From NCBI RefSeq assembly GCF_005774685.2, contig NZ_VBRA02000009.1:122782-186781 (forward strand): a DNA stretch of 64,000 nucleotides, in the 5' to 3' direction. The notes beneath the pieces were generated by a model. That model worked only from the letters and a program-made list of their open reading frames with translations, was not told the origin of the DNA and ran no database searches. Origin of the DNA: Texas Phoenix palm phytoplasma. Its GTDB lineage: Bacteria; Bacillota_I; Bacilli_A; Acholeplasmatales; Acholeplasmataceae. Below are positions 8,731 to 17,296 of the stretch, in pieces. The position numbers and the translations under genes were made by a program. How positions within the stretch are numbered: position 1 is the first letter of the stretch; every line of letters begins with the position of its first letter.

Positions 8731-9585
8731 ATGAAAATTACCTTAGATATGATTAAGTTACTAAAACAAAAAACACAAGTAGGTATACTTAATTGCAAAA
8801 GAGTTTTAGAAAAAACAAATGGAGATATTGAAAAATCTATAATTCTTTTAAAAAAAGAAGGACTTTTGAAAGCTAAACAAATGAATCAAATTAATAATAA
8901 TGTGGATACGGCTGAAGGTTTAACAGGAGTTTCTTTTAAGGAAAACAAAGCTATTTTATTTGAATTAAATACAGAAACAGATTTTGTTTCTAGGAACGAA
9001 ATTTTTTTAGATTTATATAATGAAATTCAAAGACATTTATTATTAGTTGATTATTCTATAAATAATTTGCAAGATTTTTTAAATTATGAAATACCTAATA
9101 AGAAAAAGAATATCCAAGATTTAATATTAGAAAAAACTTCTATTCTTAAGGAAAAAATTATTTTAAAGAGAATTAAAGTAATTTATAAAAAAGATAAAGA
9201 AAGTTTTGGTTTTTATAAACACCAAAAAGGAAGAATTTCTTCTTTGGTTTTATTTAGCAAAAGCTGTCTTGAAGCTAGAGAACAAATTCCTATTCATATA
9301 GTAGGAATGAATCCTATTTTTATAAGTAAAGAAAAAATAGATTCTAATTTTTTAGCTAAAAAAAGGAATATTTTTTTAGAACAAGCAACAAAAGAAAATC
9401 CTGATAAAAATTTAGAAATTAGAAATCTTATAGCAGAATCTCGTTTAAATAATTTTTTAAATGAAAAATGTTTATTAGAACAAAATTTATATAATAATCC
9501 GAATCAAAAAGTTAAAGAATATTTAAAAAAAATAGATTCTAATGTTTTAGAATTTTATCGTTTTGAAGTCGGAGAAATTGTTTAG
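8731..9585 (+). CDS. tsf: elongation factor Ts
   Basis: A 284-residue nucleotide-exchange factor for EF-Tu. The N-terminal module has the usual LKQKTQVGILNCKRVLEK-type UBA-like domain, here with 'ILNCK' where most have 'MMDCK'. It is followed by the LFELNTETDFVSRNE core motif (about 74-88) that contacts EF-Tu, and later IPIHIVGMNP. The ending VLEFYRFEVGEIV is typical. It lies 114 bases after rpsB with an AAAGAGGAAAAC ribosome site and 22 bases before pyrH. No damage is seen. Confidence 0.95.
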   Translation: MKITLDMIKLLKQKTQVGILNCKRVLEKTNGDIEKSIILLKKEGLLKAKQMNQINNNVDTAEGLTGVSFKENKAILFELNTETDFVSRNEIFLDLYNEIQRHLLLVDYSINNLQDFLNYEIPNKKKNIQDLILEKTSILKEKIILKRIKVIYKKDKESFGFYKHQKGRISSLVLFSKSCLEAREQIPIHIVGMNPIFISKEKIDSNFLAKKRNIFLEQATKENPDKNLEIRNLIAESRLNNFLNEKCLLEQNLYNNPNQKVKEYLKKIDSNVLEFYRFEVGEIV

Positions 9586-9607
9586 TAAAAAAAGGAAATT
9601 TTAATTT

Positions 9608-10327
9608 ATGTTTAAAAGAATTCTTTTAAAATTAAGTGGCGAAGCTTTGAGTGGTAGCGATAAGGTAAATATTGAACCTAGAAAAGTTCAAAAAATTGCT
9701 GAAGAAATTAAAGAAATAAAAAATTTAGGTTTAGAAATAGTTATTGTTGTAGGAGCAGGAAATATTTGGCGTGGTGTTTTTGGCGAAGAATTAGGAATGG
9801 AACGTAGTCAATCTGATTATATGGGAATGTTAGGAACTATTATTAATTCTTTGTCTTTGCAAGATGCTTTAGAAAAGATAGATGTACAAACAAGAGTTAT
9901 GACTGCTTTTTCTGTTATTTCTGTAGCAGAACCTTACATTAAAAGAAAAGCATTACGTCATTTAAATAAAAATAGAATTGTAATTTTGAGTGCAGGAGTA
10001 GGATTACCTTTTTTTTCAACAGATACTGCAGCTGCTTTACGAGCTGCTGAATTAAATATTGATAATATTTTAATGGCTAAAAATAGTGTTGAAGGTGTAT
10101 ATGATAAGGATCCTAAAAAATATAAAGATGCAATTTTATTAAAAAAAATAAAACATAGAGATGTTATTTCTCAAAGATTAAATATTATGGATATAACTGC
10201 AGTTTCTTTATGTTGGGAAAATAATATAGATATTTTAGTTTTTGATATGAATCGAAAAAGTAATATTAAAAAGGTTATTTTACAAGAAGAAAAAATAGGA
10301 ACCATTATTACTTCTAAGGAGAATTGA
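9608..10327 (+). CDS. pyrH: uridylate kinase
   Basis: A 239-residue UMP kinase of the amino-acid-kinase fold, phosphorylating UMP to UDP. Motifs seen are RILLKLSGEALSG at the N-terminus, VVGAGNIWRG (about 48-57, phosphate loop), DYMGMLGTIINSLSLQDAL (UMP site) and GVGLPFFSTDTAAALRAAE (about 130-148), then NSVEGVYDKDPKK. It ends in TGA and the frr start is one base later, so translation is coupled. Order tsf-pyrH-frr is as in most Firmicutes. Confidence 0.97.
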   Translation: MFKRILLKLSGEALSGSDKVNIEPRKVQKIAEEIKEIKNLGLEIVIVVGAGNIWRGVFGEELGMERSQSDYMGMLGTIINSLSLQDALEKIDVQTRVMTAFSVISVAEPYIKRKALRHLNKNRIVILSAGVGLPFFSTDTAAALRAAELNIDNILMAKNSVEGVYDKDPKKYKDAILLKKIKHRDVISQRLNIMDITAVSLCWENNIDILVFDMNRKSNIKKVILQEEKIGTIITSKEN

Positions 10328-10328
10328 A

Positions 10329-10883
10329 ATGGAATTATTAGCTCAAGAAATTATAAATGAATTAGAACCTAAAATGATAAAGGCGAATGAATTAATGTTG
10401 AAAAGATTTATCGATATTAGAACTGGAATTGCTAATCCAAAAATATTAGATAAAATAACTGTCCAATATTATGGAGAAGAAACTTTATTAAGAAATATTA
10501 GTAATATTACTGTAACAGAAGGAAATCAAATAAATATTAAACCTTTTGATTCTAATTTAATATCTGATATCAAAAAAGTTATTTTAGCTTCTAAAATTGG
10601 TATTTCTCCTCAAGATGATGGAGTAAAAATTAAATTAATTTTTCCTCAACCAACTGAAGAAAAAAGAAAATTATTAATTAAAGAAGTTGAAAAAATTTCA
10701 GAACAAACAAAAATTAGTATTCGTAATATTAGGCGTTTTGGAAATGATAAAATTAAAAAATTAAAATTAAATAATCAAACAGAAAGTATTTTTTTAAAAA
10801 AAATACAAGAATTGAATAATAAATGGATTAAAATAATAGAAAAAGAAACATTAGCTAAAAATAATGAGTTACTCAAAATTTAA
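10329..10883 (+). CDS. frr: ribosome recycling factor
   Basis: A 184-residue factor that splits post-termination ribosomes together with EF-G. The protein starts in the usual helix, then RTGIANPKILDKITVQYYGEE (three-helix arm and start of domain II), ISNITVTEGNQINIKPFDSN, and the C-terminal RRFGNDKIKKLK block. The ATG is one base after the pyrH stop, with AAGGAG inside the end of pyrH. Size is normal. cdsA follows after 8 bases. Confidence 0.96.
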   Translation: MELLAQEIINELEPKMIKANELMLKRFIDIRTGIANPKILDKITVQYYGEETLLRNISNITVTEGNQINIKPFDSNLISDIKKVILASKIGISPQDDGVKIKLIFPQPTEEKRKLLIKEVEKISEQTKISIRNIRRFGNDKIKKLKLNNQTESIFLKKIQELNNKWIKIIEKETLAKNNELLKI

Positions 10884-10891
10884 AGGAAAAC

Positions 10892-11848
10892 ATGATGCAT
10901 ATTAGTAAAAAAATTTACATTGGTTTAACAATGTTTTTTTTAAATTTATTTTCTTTTTATTTTTTATTTTATTTAGATAAAAATTATGATTTTTCTTTTT
11001 TTGTTTATTTTTGTCTTTTTTTAATTTTAATTTTTATTTTTCAAGGTTCTAAGGAAATTTTAAATTTACAAAAACCCAAAAAAGAAAAAAAAAATTTTTA
11101 TCCTTTCATTTTTTTAATATTTTTTTTTAATTTTTTTATTTTCGTTTCAATTATTATTAATGCTTTTCAAAAAAATAATATACTTAATTTAGGTGAAAAA
11201 GTACAAAATACAAATTTATTTCAGACTTTAAATTTTCTTATTAATAGTGAATTTTTCTTATTTTATTTTTTATTATTTATATTTTTTTTATTTATTTTTT
11301 TCTTATTTAAATATGATTTTAAAATAAACAACCTTAGTTATATTTTTTTAACTTTGGTATATATTGTTTTTTTTAGTTCTTGTTTTTTTAGTTTAATTCT
11401 TTTAAATTATCAATGGTATTTATATATTTTTATCATTACTATTACTTATGATAGTTTTTCTTATTTTGGTGGAAATTTATTTGGTAAAAATTATCTTTGT
11501 TCTAAATTAAGTCCTAAAAAAACATGGGAAGGATTTTTTTGTGGTTTTTTATTTACTTTATTAATGGCTTTATTATTTTTTATTGATAAATTAACAAATT
11601 TAAAAAGTTATTGTTTTTTTGTTTTTTTTATATTTATAAGTTGTATTATTTCTCAATTTGGAGATTTAATAGCTTCTAAAATTAAAAGAAATTTCAATTT
11701 AAAGGATTTTAATAATATATTACCAGGACATGGCGGTTTAATAGATCGTTTAGATTCGCTTTTATTTTTATCTTTTTTTATAGTTATTTTTATTTTGAGT
11801 CCTTTTTCTTTTTTTAATGAAGAAATATTAAACATTATAAAAGCATAA
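10892..11848 (+). CDS. cdsA: phosphatidate cytidylyltransferase
   Basis: A 318-residue integral membrane enzyme making CDP-diacylglycerol from phosphatidic acid and CTP. Eight or so hydrophobic helices are visible. The C-terminal signature is intact: a Ser-Lys-Ile-Lys-Arg segment followed by LKDFNNILPGHGGLIDRLDS (about 275-294), with the Mg-binding Asp residues. An earlier YDSFSYFGGNLFGKN motif and the SPKKTWEG segment also match the family. It has two adjacent ATGs at 10892; the AAGGAAA site supports either. It is the last gene of the rpsB operon, followed by a bidirectional terminator. Confidence 0.94.
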   Translation: MMHISKKIYIGLTMFFLNLFSFYFLFYLDKNYDFSFFVYFCLFLILIFIFQGSKEILNLQKPKKEKKNFYPFIFLIFFFNFFIFVSIIINAFQKNNILNLGEKVQNTNLFQTLNFLINSEFFLFYFLLFIFFLFIFFLFKYDFKINNLSYIFLTLVYIVFFSSCFFSLILLNYQWYLYIFIITITYDSFSYFGGNLFGKNYLCSKLSPKKTWEGFFCGFLFTLLMALLFFIDKLTNLKSYCFFVFFIFISCIISQFGDLIASKIKRNFNLKDFNNILPGHGGLIDRLDSLLFLSFFIVIFILSPFSFFNEEILNIIKA

Positions 11849-11874
11849 CATATATAAAATTTACATTAAAAAAA

Positions 11875-11914
11875 ATAAAAAAAAGAAGCAAAATAAATTG
11901 TTTCTTTTTTGTAT
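11875..11914. terminator. bidirectional terminator between cdsA and rpmB
   Basis: An inverted repeat AAAAAAGAAGCAA / TTGTTTCTTTTTT with one G-T wobble lies between the converging cdsA and rpmB genes. It has A and T runs on both sides and so could serve both strands. Confidence 0.7.
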
Positions 11915-11931
11915 TAGTTATTAAAAATTTA

Positions 11932-12120
11932 TTAAACTCTTTCTAGAGTTAATTTTTTTAATGCTCTTGCGGAAATATATATTTTTTTAATTTTACCTTT
12001 TTCATCTTTAATGCGAACTTTTTGTAAATTAGATTTCCAAATTCTTCTGTTCGCATTCATTGCATGACTACGTCTATTTCCAAATAATGTAGATTTTCCA
12101 GTGATATAACATTTACTCAT
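11932..12120 (-). CDS. rpmB: 50S ribosomal protein bL28
   Basis: A 62-residue large-subunit protein. It begins [20 protein letters not shown], with the family's 'GNxRSHA' core, followed by [14 protein letters not shown] and ending [11 protein letters not shown]. Length is the usual 61-63. It is a single-gene unit read towards cdsA. Upstream (12121-12497) a shared intergenic region separates it from the divergent kinase gene. Confidence 0.95.
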   Translation of the reverse strand: MSKCYITGKSTLFGNRRSHAMNANRRIWKSNLQKVRIKDEKGKIKKIYISARALKKLTLERV

Positions 12121-12497
12121 AATATATTAAACTCTTTCTTTTATAAAAAATAATTATTTTATTTATACATATTATATATTATAACAATTATAATGATTTT
12201 TTTAAAAATGTTTTTTTTTTTTTTAAATTAATTATTTAATTGAAATTATGTTATAATTATTTGTGTTTTTGTTTTTTTATTATAATTTTAAATGATTTCT
12301 TTTTTTATAGAAAATCAATTTAATAAGTAAAAATTAAATTACTGATTTTTATATAGAAAAAATATTATAATTTAATTTTTTTTAAAAAATCATTTCAGAA
12401 AATAGTATATTGTTAATATAACATAATTTCAAAATATCTTAAAATAAAATATTAAAAATATAATTATAAATAAAAAAACAAAAAGGAATTTTGTATC
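12121..12497. promoter_or_regulatory. divergent intergenic region, rpmB / DhaL kinase gene
   Basis: This 377-base non-coding stretch must carry the start signals for both rpmB (left, minus) and the kinase gene (right, plus). TATAAT-like boxes are seen near 12250-12256 and 12366-12371, but A+T richness makes single boxes weak evidence. AAGGAATTTTGTATC precedes the kinase ATG. No gene is seen. Confidence 0.4.
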
Positions 12498-14156
12498 ATG
12501 TTTGAAGAAGAAAAGAAAATTATAGATGGTAATTTATTTAAGCAAATGATAATAAATGGAACTTTGCATTTAAAAAATAATCACGAAATAATAAATAATT
12601 TAAATGTTTTTCCTGTTCCTGATGGTGATACTGGAACTAATATGCAAATGACTATGATGGAAGGTGTTAAAAAACTTTCACTTACAAATGATTGTTCGAT
12701 TATTGAAGTGGCTAAAATTTTAAATGATGCTTTATTAATCGGTTCTAAGGGTAATTCAGGAGTTATTTTATCTCAATTTTTTTCAGGTATTTATGAACAA
12801 ATTAAAATTTTTAAAAAAAAAGAAATTAATATTGAAGAATTTATTCAATCTCTTGTTAGCGGTTATAAAAAAGCTTATGATTCTATATTAGAACCTGTAG
12901 AAGGAACTATTTTAACTGTTTTAAGAGAATCAATTGAAAAAGTTAAAGAAAAAAAAAGAGATATTCATTCAATTAAAAAGTTAATACAAGAATTAATTAA
13001 ATATTCTAAAATTTCTTTAAATAATACTCCTTATTTGCTTGATGTTTTAAAACAATCTAATGTAGTAGATAGTGGAGGTGCTGGTTTTATTTCTTTTTTA
13101 GAAGGTATTTCAATGTATTTGAATAATATTCCGATAAAAGAAATAAAAAAAGAAAGATTATCAGATATATTTTCAGAAACTGAAATTTCACATAATAATT
13201 TAAAAGAAACTGAAATAAAATATAATTATTGCACTGAAATGGTTATTAAATTATTTCCTAATATAAAATTTAATAAAGAAGAAAAAGAAAAAGAATTTTC
13301 TTCTAAAGGTGATTCTTTAATTTTAATAAAAAAAGATGAATTAATAAAGATTCATATTCATACTAATCATCCAGAATTTATTTTAAATAATTTATCTTTT
13401 TATGGAGAATTAGTTAAATGTAAAATTGACAATATGAAAGAACAAAATAAAAATATTGTTAATTCAAATAATCAAAAAAAAGCAAATAAAGATGAGTATG
13501 TTATTATTTCTGTTTTTTCTGGAAAAGAAGTTCAAAGTATTTTTAAAGAATTAAAAGTTGATTATTTAATTAATAATAAAAAGGAAGATTCTTTTTTTGA
13601 AGATTTGAGAAATATTTTATCTAATCTTGAAAGAGAAAAAAATAAGAATATTATTATTTTGCCTAATAATAAACAAATGTTGTTTAAAACTATTCAATTA
13701 ACTAAAAAATATTCAGAATTAAAAATACATATAATTAAAACAGAAAATATAGCTCAAGGTTATAGCGCTCTTTTAGCTTTTGATGAAAATTTATCTTTAA
13801 AAGAAAATTTAACAAATATGAAGGTAAATATTCAAAAAAACAAAATAGGCGAAATAACTTATGCTAATAAAATTAACACTGAAAAATATAATAAAGAAAA
13901 AGATAATTTTTTAGCTTTATTACAAGGTAAAGTTGTGGATTATCATAAAGACTTAATTTTTTTAGCTAAAAAATTATTAAAACAAATAATTACTTCTAAA
14001 AATAATTTTTTAACTATTTTTTATCATAAAAAACCTATTTTTGAAAAACAATTATCTCAATTAGAATTTTTTGTTGAAAAACAATATCCTCATTTAGAAA
14101 TAGAAAAAATAAAAAATGATAATCACCTTTCTCCTTATATATTGATTCTAGAATAA
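12498..14156 (+). CDS. fakA: DhaL-domain kinase, FakA/YloV-like
   Basis: A 552-residue protein of the FakA (YloV) family. In Firmicutes FakA phosphorylates fatty acids bound by FakB (DegV) proteins, and the resulting acyl-phosphate feeds lipid synthesis. The N-terminal DhaL kinase domain (about 1-200) has the Mg-ATP motif FPVPDGDTGTNMQMTM with three metal-binding Asp-type positions, then GSKGNSGVILSQFFSGI and VDSGGAGFISFLEG. The middle and C-terminal parts match the FakA layout (GYSALLAFD about 430). No fakB/degV gene is in this window. The neighbour plsY (25.3 kb) would consume acyl-phosphate, but its usual PlsX partner is not in the window. The fatty-acid role is by homology only. Confidence 0.82.
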   Translation: MFEEEKKIIDGNLFKQMIINGTLHLKNNHEIINNLNVFPVPDGDTGTNMQMTMMEGVKKLSLTNDCSIIEVAKILNDALLIGSKGNSGVILSQFFSGIYEQIKIFKKKEINIEEFIQSLVSGYKKAYDSILEPVEGTILTVLRESIEKVKEKKRDIHSIKKLIQELIKYSKISLNNTPYLLDVLKQSNVVDSGGAGFISFLEGISMYLNNIPIKEIKKERLSDIFSETEISHNNLKETEIKYNYCTEMVIKLFPNIKFNKEEKEKEFSSKGDSLILIKKDELIKIHIHTNHPEFILNNLSFYGELVKCKIDNMKEQNKNIVNSNNQKKANKDEYVIISVFSGKEVQSIFKELKVDYLINNKKEDSFFEDLRNILSNLEREKNKNIIILPNNKQMLFKTIQLTKKYSELKIHIIKTENIAQGYSALLAFDENLSLKENLTNMKVNIQKNKIGEITYANKINTEKYNKEKDNFLALLQGKVVDYHKDLIFLAKKLLKQIITSKNNFLTIFYHKKPIFEKQLSQLEFFVEKQYPHLEIEKIKNDNHLSPYILILE

Positions 14157-14260
14157 TTATTCTAGAATATTTGATATTTTAAATAAAAAAATAAATAAGA
14201 AAAAAATAATAAAAACAAATTTATTATTTTTTCTTTTTTATTAATTATGAATTTTATAAT

Positions 14261-14349
14261 GTGGGTATGGCGGAATGGTATACGCGCATGTTTGAGGGGC
14301 ATGTGAGAAATATTTTCTCTTGTGAGTTCGAGTCTCATTATCCACACCA
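14261..14349 (+). tRNA. tRNA-Leu (anticodon GAG), CCA encoded
   Basis: An 89-base class II tRNA. Acceptor stem GTGGGTA pairs with TATCCAC and is followed by A and an encoded CCA. The anticodon stem CATGT/GCATG encloses loop TTGAGGG, giving anticodon GAG (reads CUC/CUU). The variable arm is long and the T arm GTGAG-TTCGAGT-CTCAT is intact. A large inverted repeat follows. Confidence 0.92.
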
Positions 14350-14362
14350 AAATTAAAAAATT

Positions 14363-14413
14363 TAAAACAAATAAATCTAATAAAATTAAATTTTATTATA
14401 TTTATTTGTTTTA
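14363..14413 (+). terminator. inverted repeat after tRNA-Leu(GAG)
   Basis: AAAACAAATAAAT ... ATTTATTTGTTTT with an inner AATAAAA/TTTTATT stem forms a long hairpin right after the tRNA. It is likely the tRNA terminator. Confidence 0.6.
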
Positions 14414-14450
14414 AAATCAAAAAAAATAGATTATCAAAATATAAAAAATA

Positions 14451-14477
14451 AAAAACCTCTTTTTTTAGAGGTTTTAA
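14451..14477 (-). terminator. terminator of the pot operon
   Basis: AAAACCTCT-TTTTTT-AGAGGTTTT is a strong G+C-containing hairpin just past the potD stop on the minus strand. A/T runs on both sides allow function in either direction. Confidence 0.75.
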
Positions 14478-14490
14478 CTTTTTAACTTAA

Positions 14491-15669
14491 TTATTCATCT
14501 TTTAAAATTAATTTTTTATTTTTTATTTCAATTGAATGAAAAAATCTTAATACGATAAAAATCAACAAAATTATAAAACTTAAAAAGAATAAATATTTAT
14601 CTTCAGGGTTAGGAAAGCAACATACTTCGCTCCAATAATTGCTTATTTGTATTTTAGTTTTTTCATTATATTGGTAAATTTTATCGTTTTGTTTGTCTAC
14701 TTTTAAATTTATAGTTTTGTCTTTTCTTTCTAAATAAGGAGAATCATAACCTACAAATAAAGCATTTTTTTTTATATTTTCTTTGTTTAATAAGAAATTA
14801 ATAAAATCATATGCTGCTTCTTCATTACTACCCTTCGGCAATACTAATCCATCTATCCAAACATTAGTTCCTTTTTTAACTTCATTATCATCTGAAAAAT
14901 CATAAAATTGTAAATTATTATTTTGCTCTATTAAGTATCTAGCGTCTCCTGAATAAGTTAAAGATATATCATATCGTTCTCTATCTTTTATTTTCATATT
15001 ATCTAATAATTGATCTGTTATAAAAAATAAATTATTGTTCTGTTTTTTTAATTTTATTAGCCAATTTTTAGCTTTTTCTATATCTTTTTCGTTTATTCCA
15101 CTAATATCTCCATTGGTAGCTTTTAAACCTAAAAAAATTCCTTCAAAAGCATTATTATATAAAGAAATTTTGTAATTTGGATTATTTAAAATTTTTTTCC
15201 AATTTGATTTTATCATTTCTTTGGAAAATTTATTTTTGTTGTAAAGTAATCCTAATTTTCCCCAAAAGTAAGGTATAGAGTATTCTTTAAATATTTTGTT
15301 TTGATTGATTTCATTTACTGATTCGAATAGAGGTGTAAATTTTAAATTATCTTTTTTTTTAATTTTTAATAAATAATCATTTTTTAATTGTTCTATTGCG
15401 TATTCACTTAAAATGGCTATATCATATTGATTACCAGCTTTAATTTTGTTAATTGCTAATTCATTAGAAGAGAAAAAACTTTGTTTTACATTAAATTTAT
15501 CTGATTTTTTGTTATAATCATCGATAATTTCTGGATCTATATATTCGTTCCAATTAAATAATGAAATGATTTGTTTTTCTTTTTTATTTTTTGATAGAAT
15601 TATACTTATGAAAATATAAATTATTATAATAAATAAAGAAATTGTAAAAAATAATATTTTTTTTTTCAT
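14491..15669 (-). CDS. potD: spermidine/putrescine-binding protein
   Basis: A 392-residue extracellular substrate-binding subunit of the polyamine ABC importer. Family features are FNWNEYIDPEIIDDY near residue 40, the AGNQYDIAILSEYAI segment, the KLGLLYNKNKF segment, LTYSGDARYLI and DGLVLPKGSNEEAAYDFINFLL. Unusually there is no lipobox cysteine in the N-terminal hydrophobic segment (about 4-25), and a second hydrophobic segment (about 358-378) occupies the C-terminus. The protein is therefore probably held by membrane helices at both ends instead of a lipid. It is the last gene of potABCD and overlaps the potC stop by 4 bases. Confidence 0.93.
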   Translation of the reverse strand: MKKKILFFTISLFIIIIYIFISIILSKNKKEKQIISLFNWNEYIDPEIIDDYNKKSDKFNVKQSFFSSNELAINKIKAGNQYDIAILSEYAIEQLKNDYLLKIKKKDNLKFTPLFESVNEINQNKIFKEYSIPYFWGKLGLLYNKNKFSKEMIKSNWKKILNNPNYKISLYNNAFEGIFLGLKATNGDISGINEKDIEKAKNWLIKLKKQNNNLFFITDQLLDNMKIKDRERYDISLTYSGDARYLIEQNNNLQFYDFSDDNEVKKGTNVWIDGLVLPKGSNEEAAYDFINFLLNKENIKKNALFVGYDSPYLERKDKTINLKVDKQNDKIYQYNEKTKIQISNYWSEVCCFPNPEDKYLFFLSFIILLIFIVLRFFHSIEIKNKKLILKDE

Positions 15670-16463
15670 TTTTTTATAGAATCTTTTCTTAATTTATAAT
15701 AGTCTAATAATATTTTGAATAAAACAAATAAAATTAAAATAGAAGATAATGCGTTAATAGTTGGATTTATTGTTCCTTTTAAACTATAAATATAAGCGGA
15801 AATATTTTGATAATCAGAACCTCCAGCGAAATAGGATATAATAAAATCATCAAAAGATAAAGCAAAAGCTATGCCAGCACTAGCAATCATAGTACCTTTT
15901 AGTTGTGGTAAAATAACTTTTATTAATGTTTGAAAAAAAGTTGCTCCCAAATCATAAGCTGCTTCAAATAAATCTGAATCTAAATCACAACATTTTGTAT
16001 AAACAGCTATTAAAACATATGGTATGCTAAATGAAATATGAGATAATAACATTCTCCAAAAACTATTGTTTAAACCTATAAAACTGAATAAAACAAAAAG
16101 AGCTAAAGCGTTAATTATTTCTGGTATTATAATAGATAATTGATTTGCATTTAAAATTAATTTATTCCATTTTTTATTATAATTCATTAATGAAATTGCT
16201 GCCAAAGTTCCAAAAACTGTAGAACAAATAGTAGATAAAATAGCTATTTTAAATGTAATTATTATTGAATTTTTAACTGTTGTATCAGTAAAAATTTTAT
16301 AATACCATTTAAAACTAAATTTATTAAAATGAACTAAAGATGATATTCTTCCTTCGCTTTCATTAAATGAGAATATAATTAAAGATATGATTGGCAAATA
16401 AATAAAAAGAAGAACCAAAACTAAATATAAAAAAGATATTCTTTTTTTACTTATTTTTAACAT
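15666..16463 (-). CDS. potC: spermidine/putrescine ABC permease PotC
   Basis: A polyamine ABC importer membrane subunit of about 265 residues. Six hydrophobic segments are visible. The cytoplasmic EAA loop that contacts PotA reads DLFEAAYDLGATFFQTLIKVILPQL (its residues ~175-199), with conserved EAA and G. The ATG at 16463 is preferred over an in-frame TTG at 16493, because AAAGAG lies upstream of the ATG and the extra residues are not typical of the family. It overlaps the end of potB by 17 bases and the start of potD by 4, so all three are translationally coupled. Confidence 0.93.
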   Translation of the reverse strand: MLKISKKRISFLYLVLVLLFIYLPIISLIIFSFNESEGRISSLVHFNKFSFKWYYKIFTDTTVKNSIIITFKIAILSTICSTVFGTLAAISLMNYNKKWNKLILNANQLSIIIPEIINALALFVLFSFIGLNNSFWRMLLSHISFSIPYVLIAVYTKCCDLDSDLFEAAYDLGATFFQTLIKVILPQLKGTMIASAGIAFALSFDDFIISYFAGGSDYQNISAYIYSLKGTINPTINALSSILILFVLFKILLDYYKLRKDSIKK

Positions 16464-17295
16464 ATTTATTTTTAACTCTTTCTGGAGGATCAATTTTAAA
16501 GAAAATTAAAATATAAAACATTAAAAAAGTTAAATTTACTGCTATGGCACAAGCACTTTTAATATCTCCGCTTAAAAAAGTCTTGTTTTCTATTAATTCG
16601 CTAATAACATTTACATTAGATGGACCTAAATATTTAGGAACAACAATATTTGTCACTATTTGTAATAAAACTATAGCATTTCCTGTAATTAATCCAGGCA
16701 AAGATAAGGGAAAAATAATTTTTCTGAAAATTTGTGTTGTATTAGCTCCTAAATCTTTTGCAGAATCTATTAAAGAATTGTCTATTTGGGTTATGCTTAA
16801 ATAAATTGATAAAAACATATATGGTAAAAATAAATATATAAAACCAATAAACATTGAAACGTTAGTTTCCAATAAATTTGTATTTAAAAAAATTTCTATT
16901 AAAGAAAAAATTTGTACTAAAGCTTGTGTTTTTAGTATCATATTAATCCAAATAGTTCCATTTATTAGTAGAACTAAAATAGCTTGAGTAAAAATTTTAC
17001 ATTGAGATACTATATAAGCTAAAGGATAAGTTATAATTACTATAAACATAGTAGCTATAATAGCAATAGTTATTGATCTCAACAATACATAAATATAAGA
17101 TAAATTAGTGTAAAAATTTTTGTAATATTCTAAAGTAAATACTATTTGAAAAAGACTGTGATTATTATATTTTTGAATAGAATCAAAAATAATAATTAAA
17201 ATAGGAGTTAAAATGAAAAACACAAGAATTATTAAATAAGGTAAAGCTAAATATTTTGCCCATTTATTAAATCTATTATGCTCAACATAAGTCAT
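16447..17295 (-). CDS. potB: spermidine/putrescine ABC permease PotB
   Basis: A 282-residue membrane subunit of the polyamine importer. There are six hydrophobic helices, and the ABC-permease EAA loop reads SLIDSAKDLGANTTQIFRKIIFPLSL (about 175-200). The conserved LPYLIILVFFILTPILIIIFDS start matches PotB/MalF-type permeases. Its ATG is one base after the potA stop, and GGAGG within the end of potA is the ribosome site. It pairs with PotC to form the channel. Confidence 0.93.
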   Translation of the reverse strand: MTYVEHNRFNKWAKYLALPYLIILVFFILTPILIIIFDSIQKYNNHSLFQIVFTLEYYKNFYTNLSYIYVLLRSITIAIIATMFIVIITYPLAYIVSQCKIFTQAILVLLINGTIWINMILKTQALVQIFSLIEIFLNTNLLETNVSMFIGFIYLFLPYMFLSIYLSITQIDNSLIDSAKDLGANTTQIFRKIIFPLSLPGLITGNAIVLLQIVTNIVVPKYLGPSNVNVISELIENKTFLSGDIKSACAIAVNLTFLMFYILIFFKIDPPERVKNKYVKNK

Positions 17296-17296
17296 A

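Noticed and set aside
14162..14350. 62-codon minus-strand frame
   Set aside because: It runs antisense across tRNA-Leu(GAG) and its terminator.
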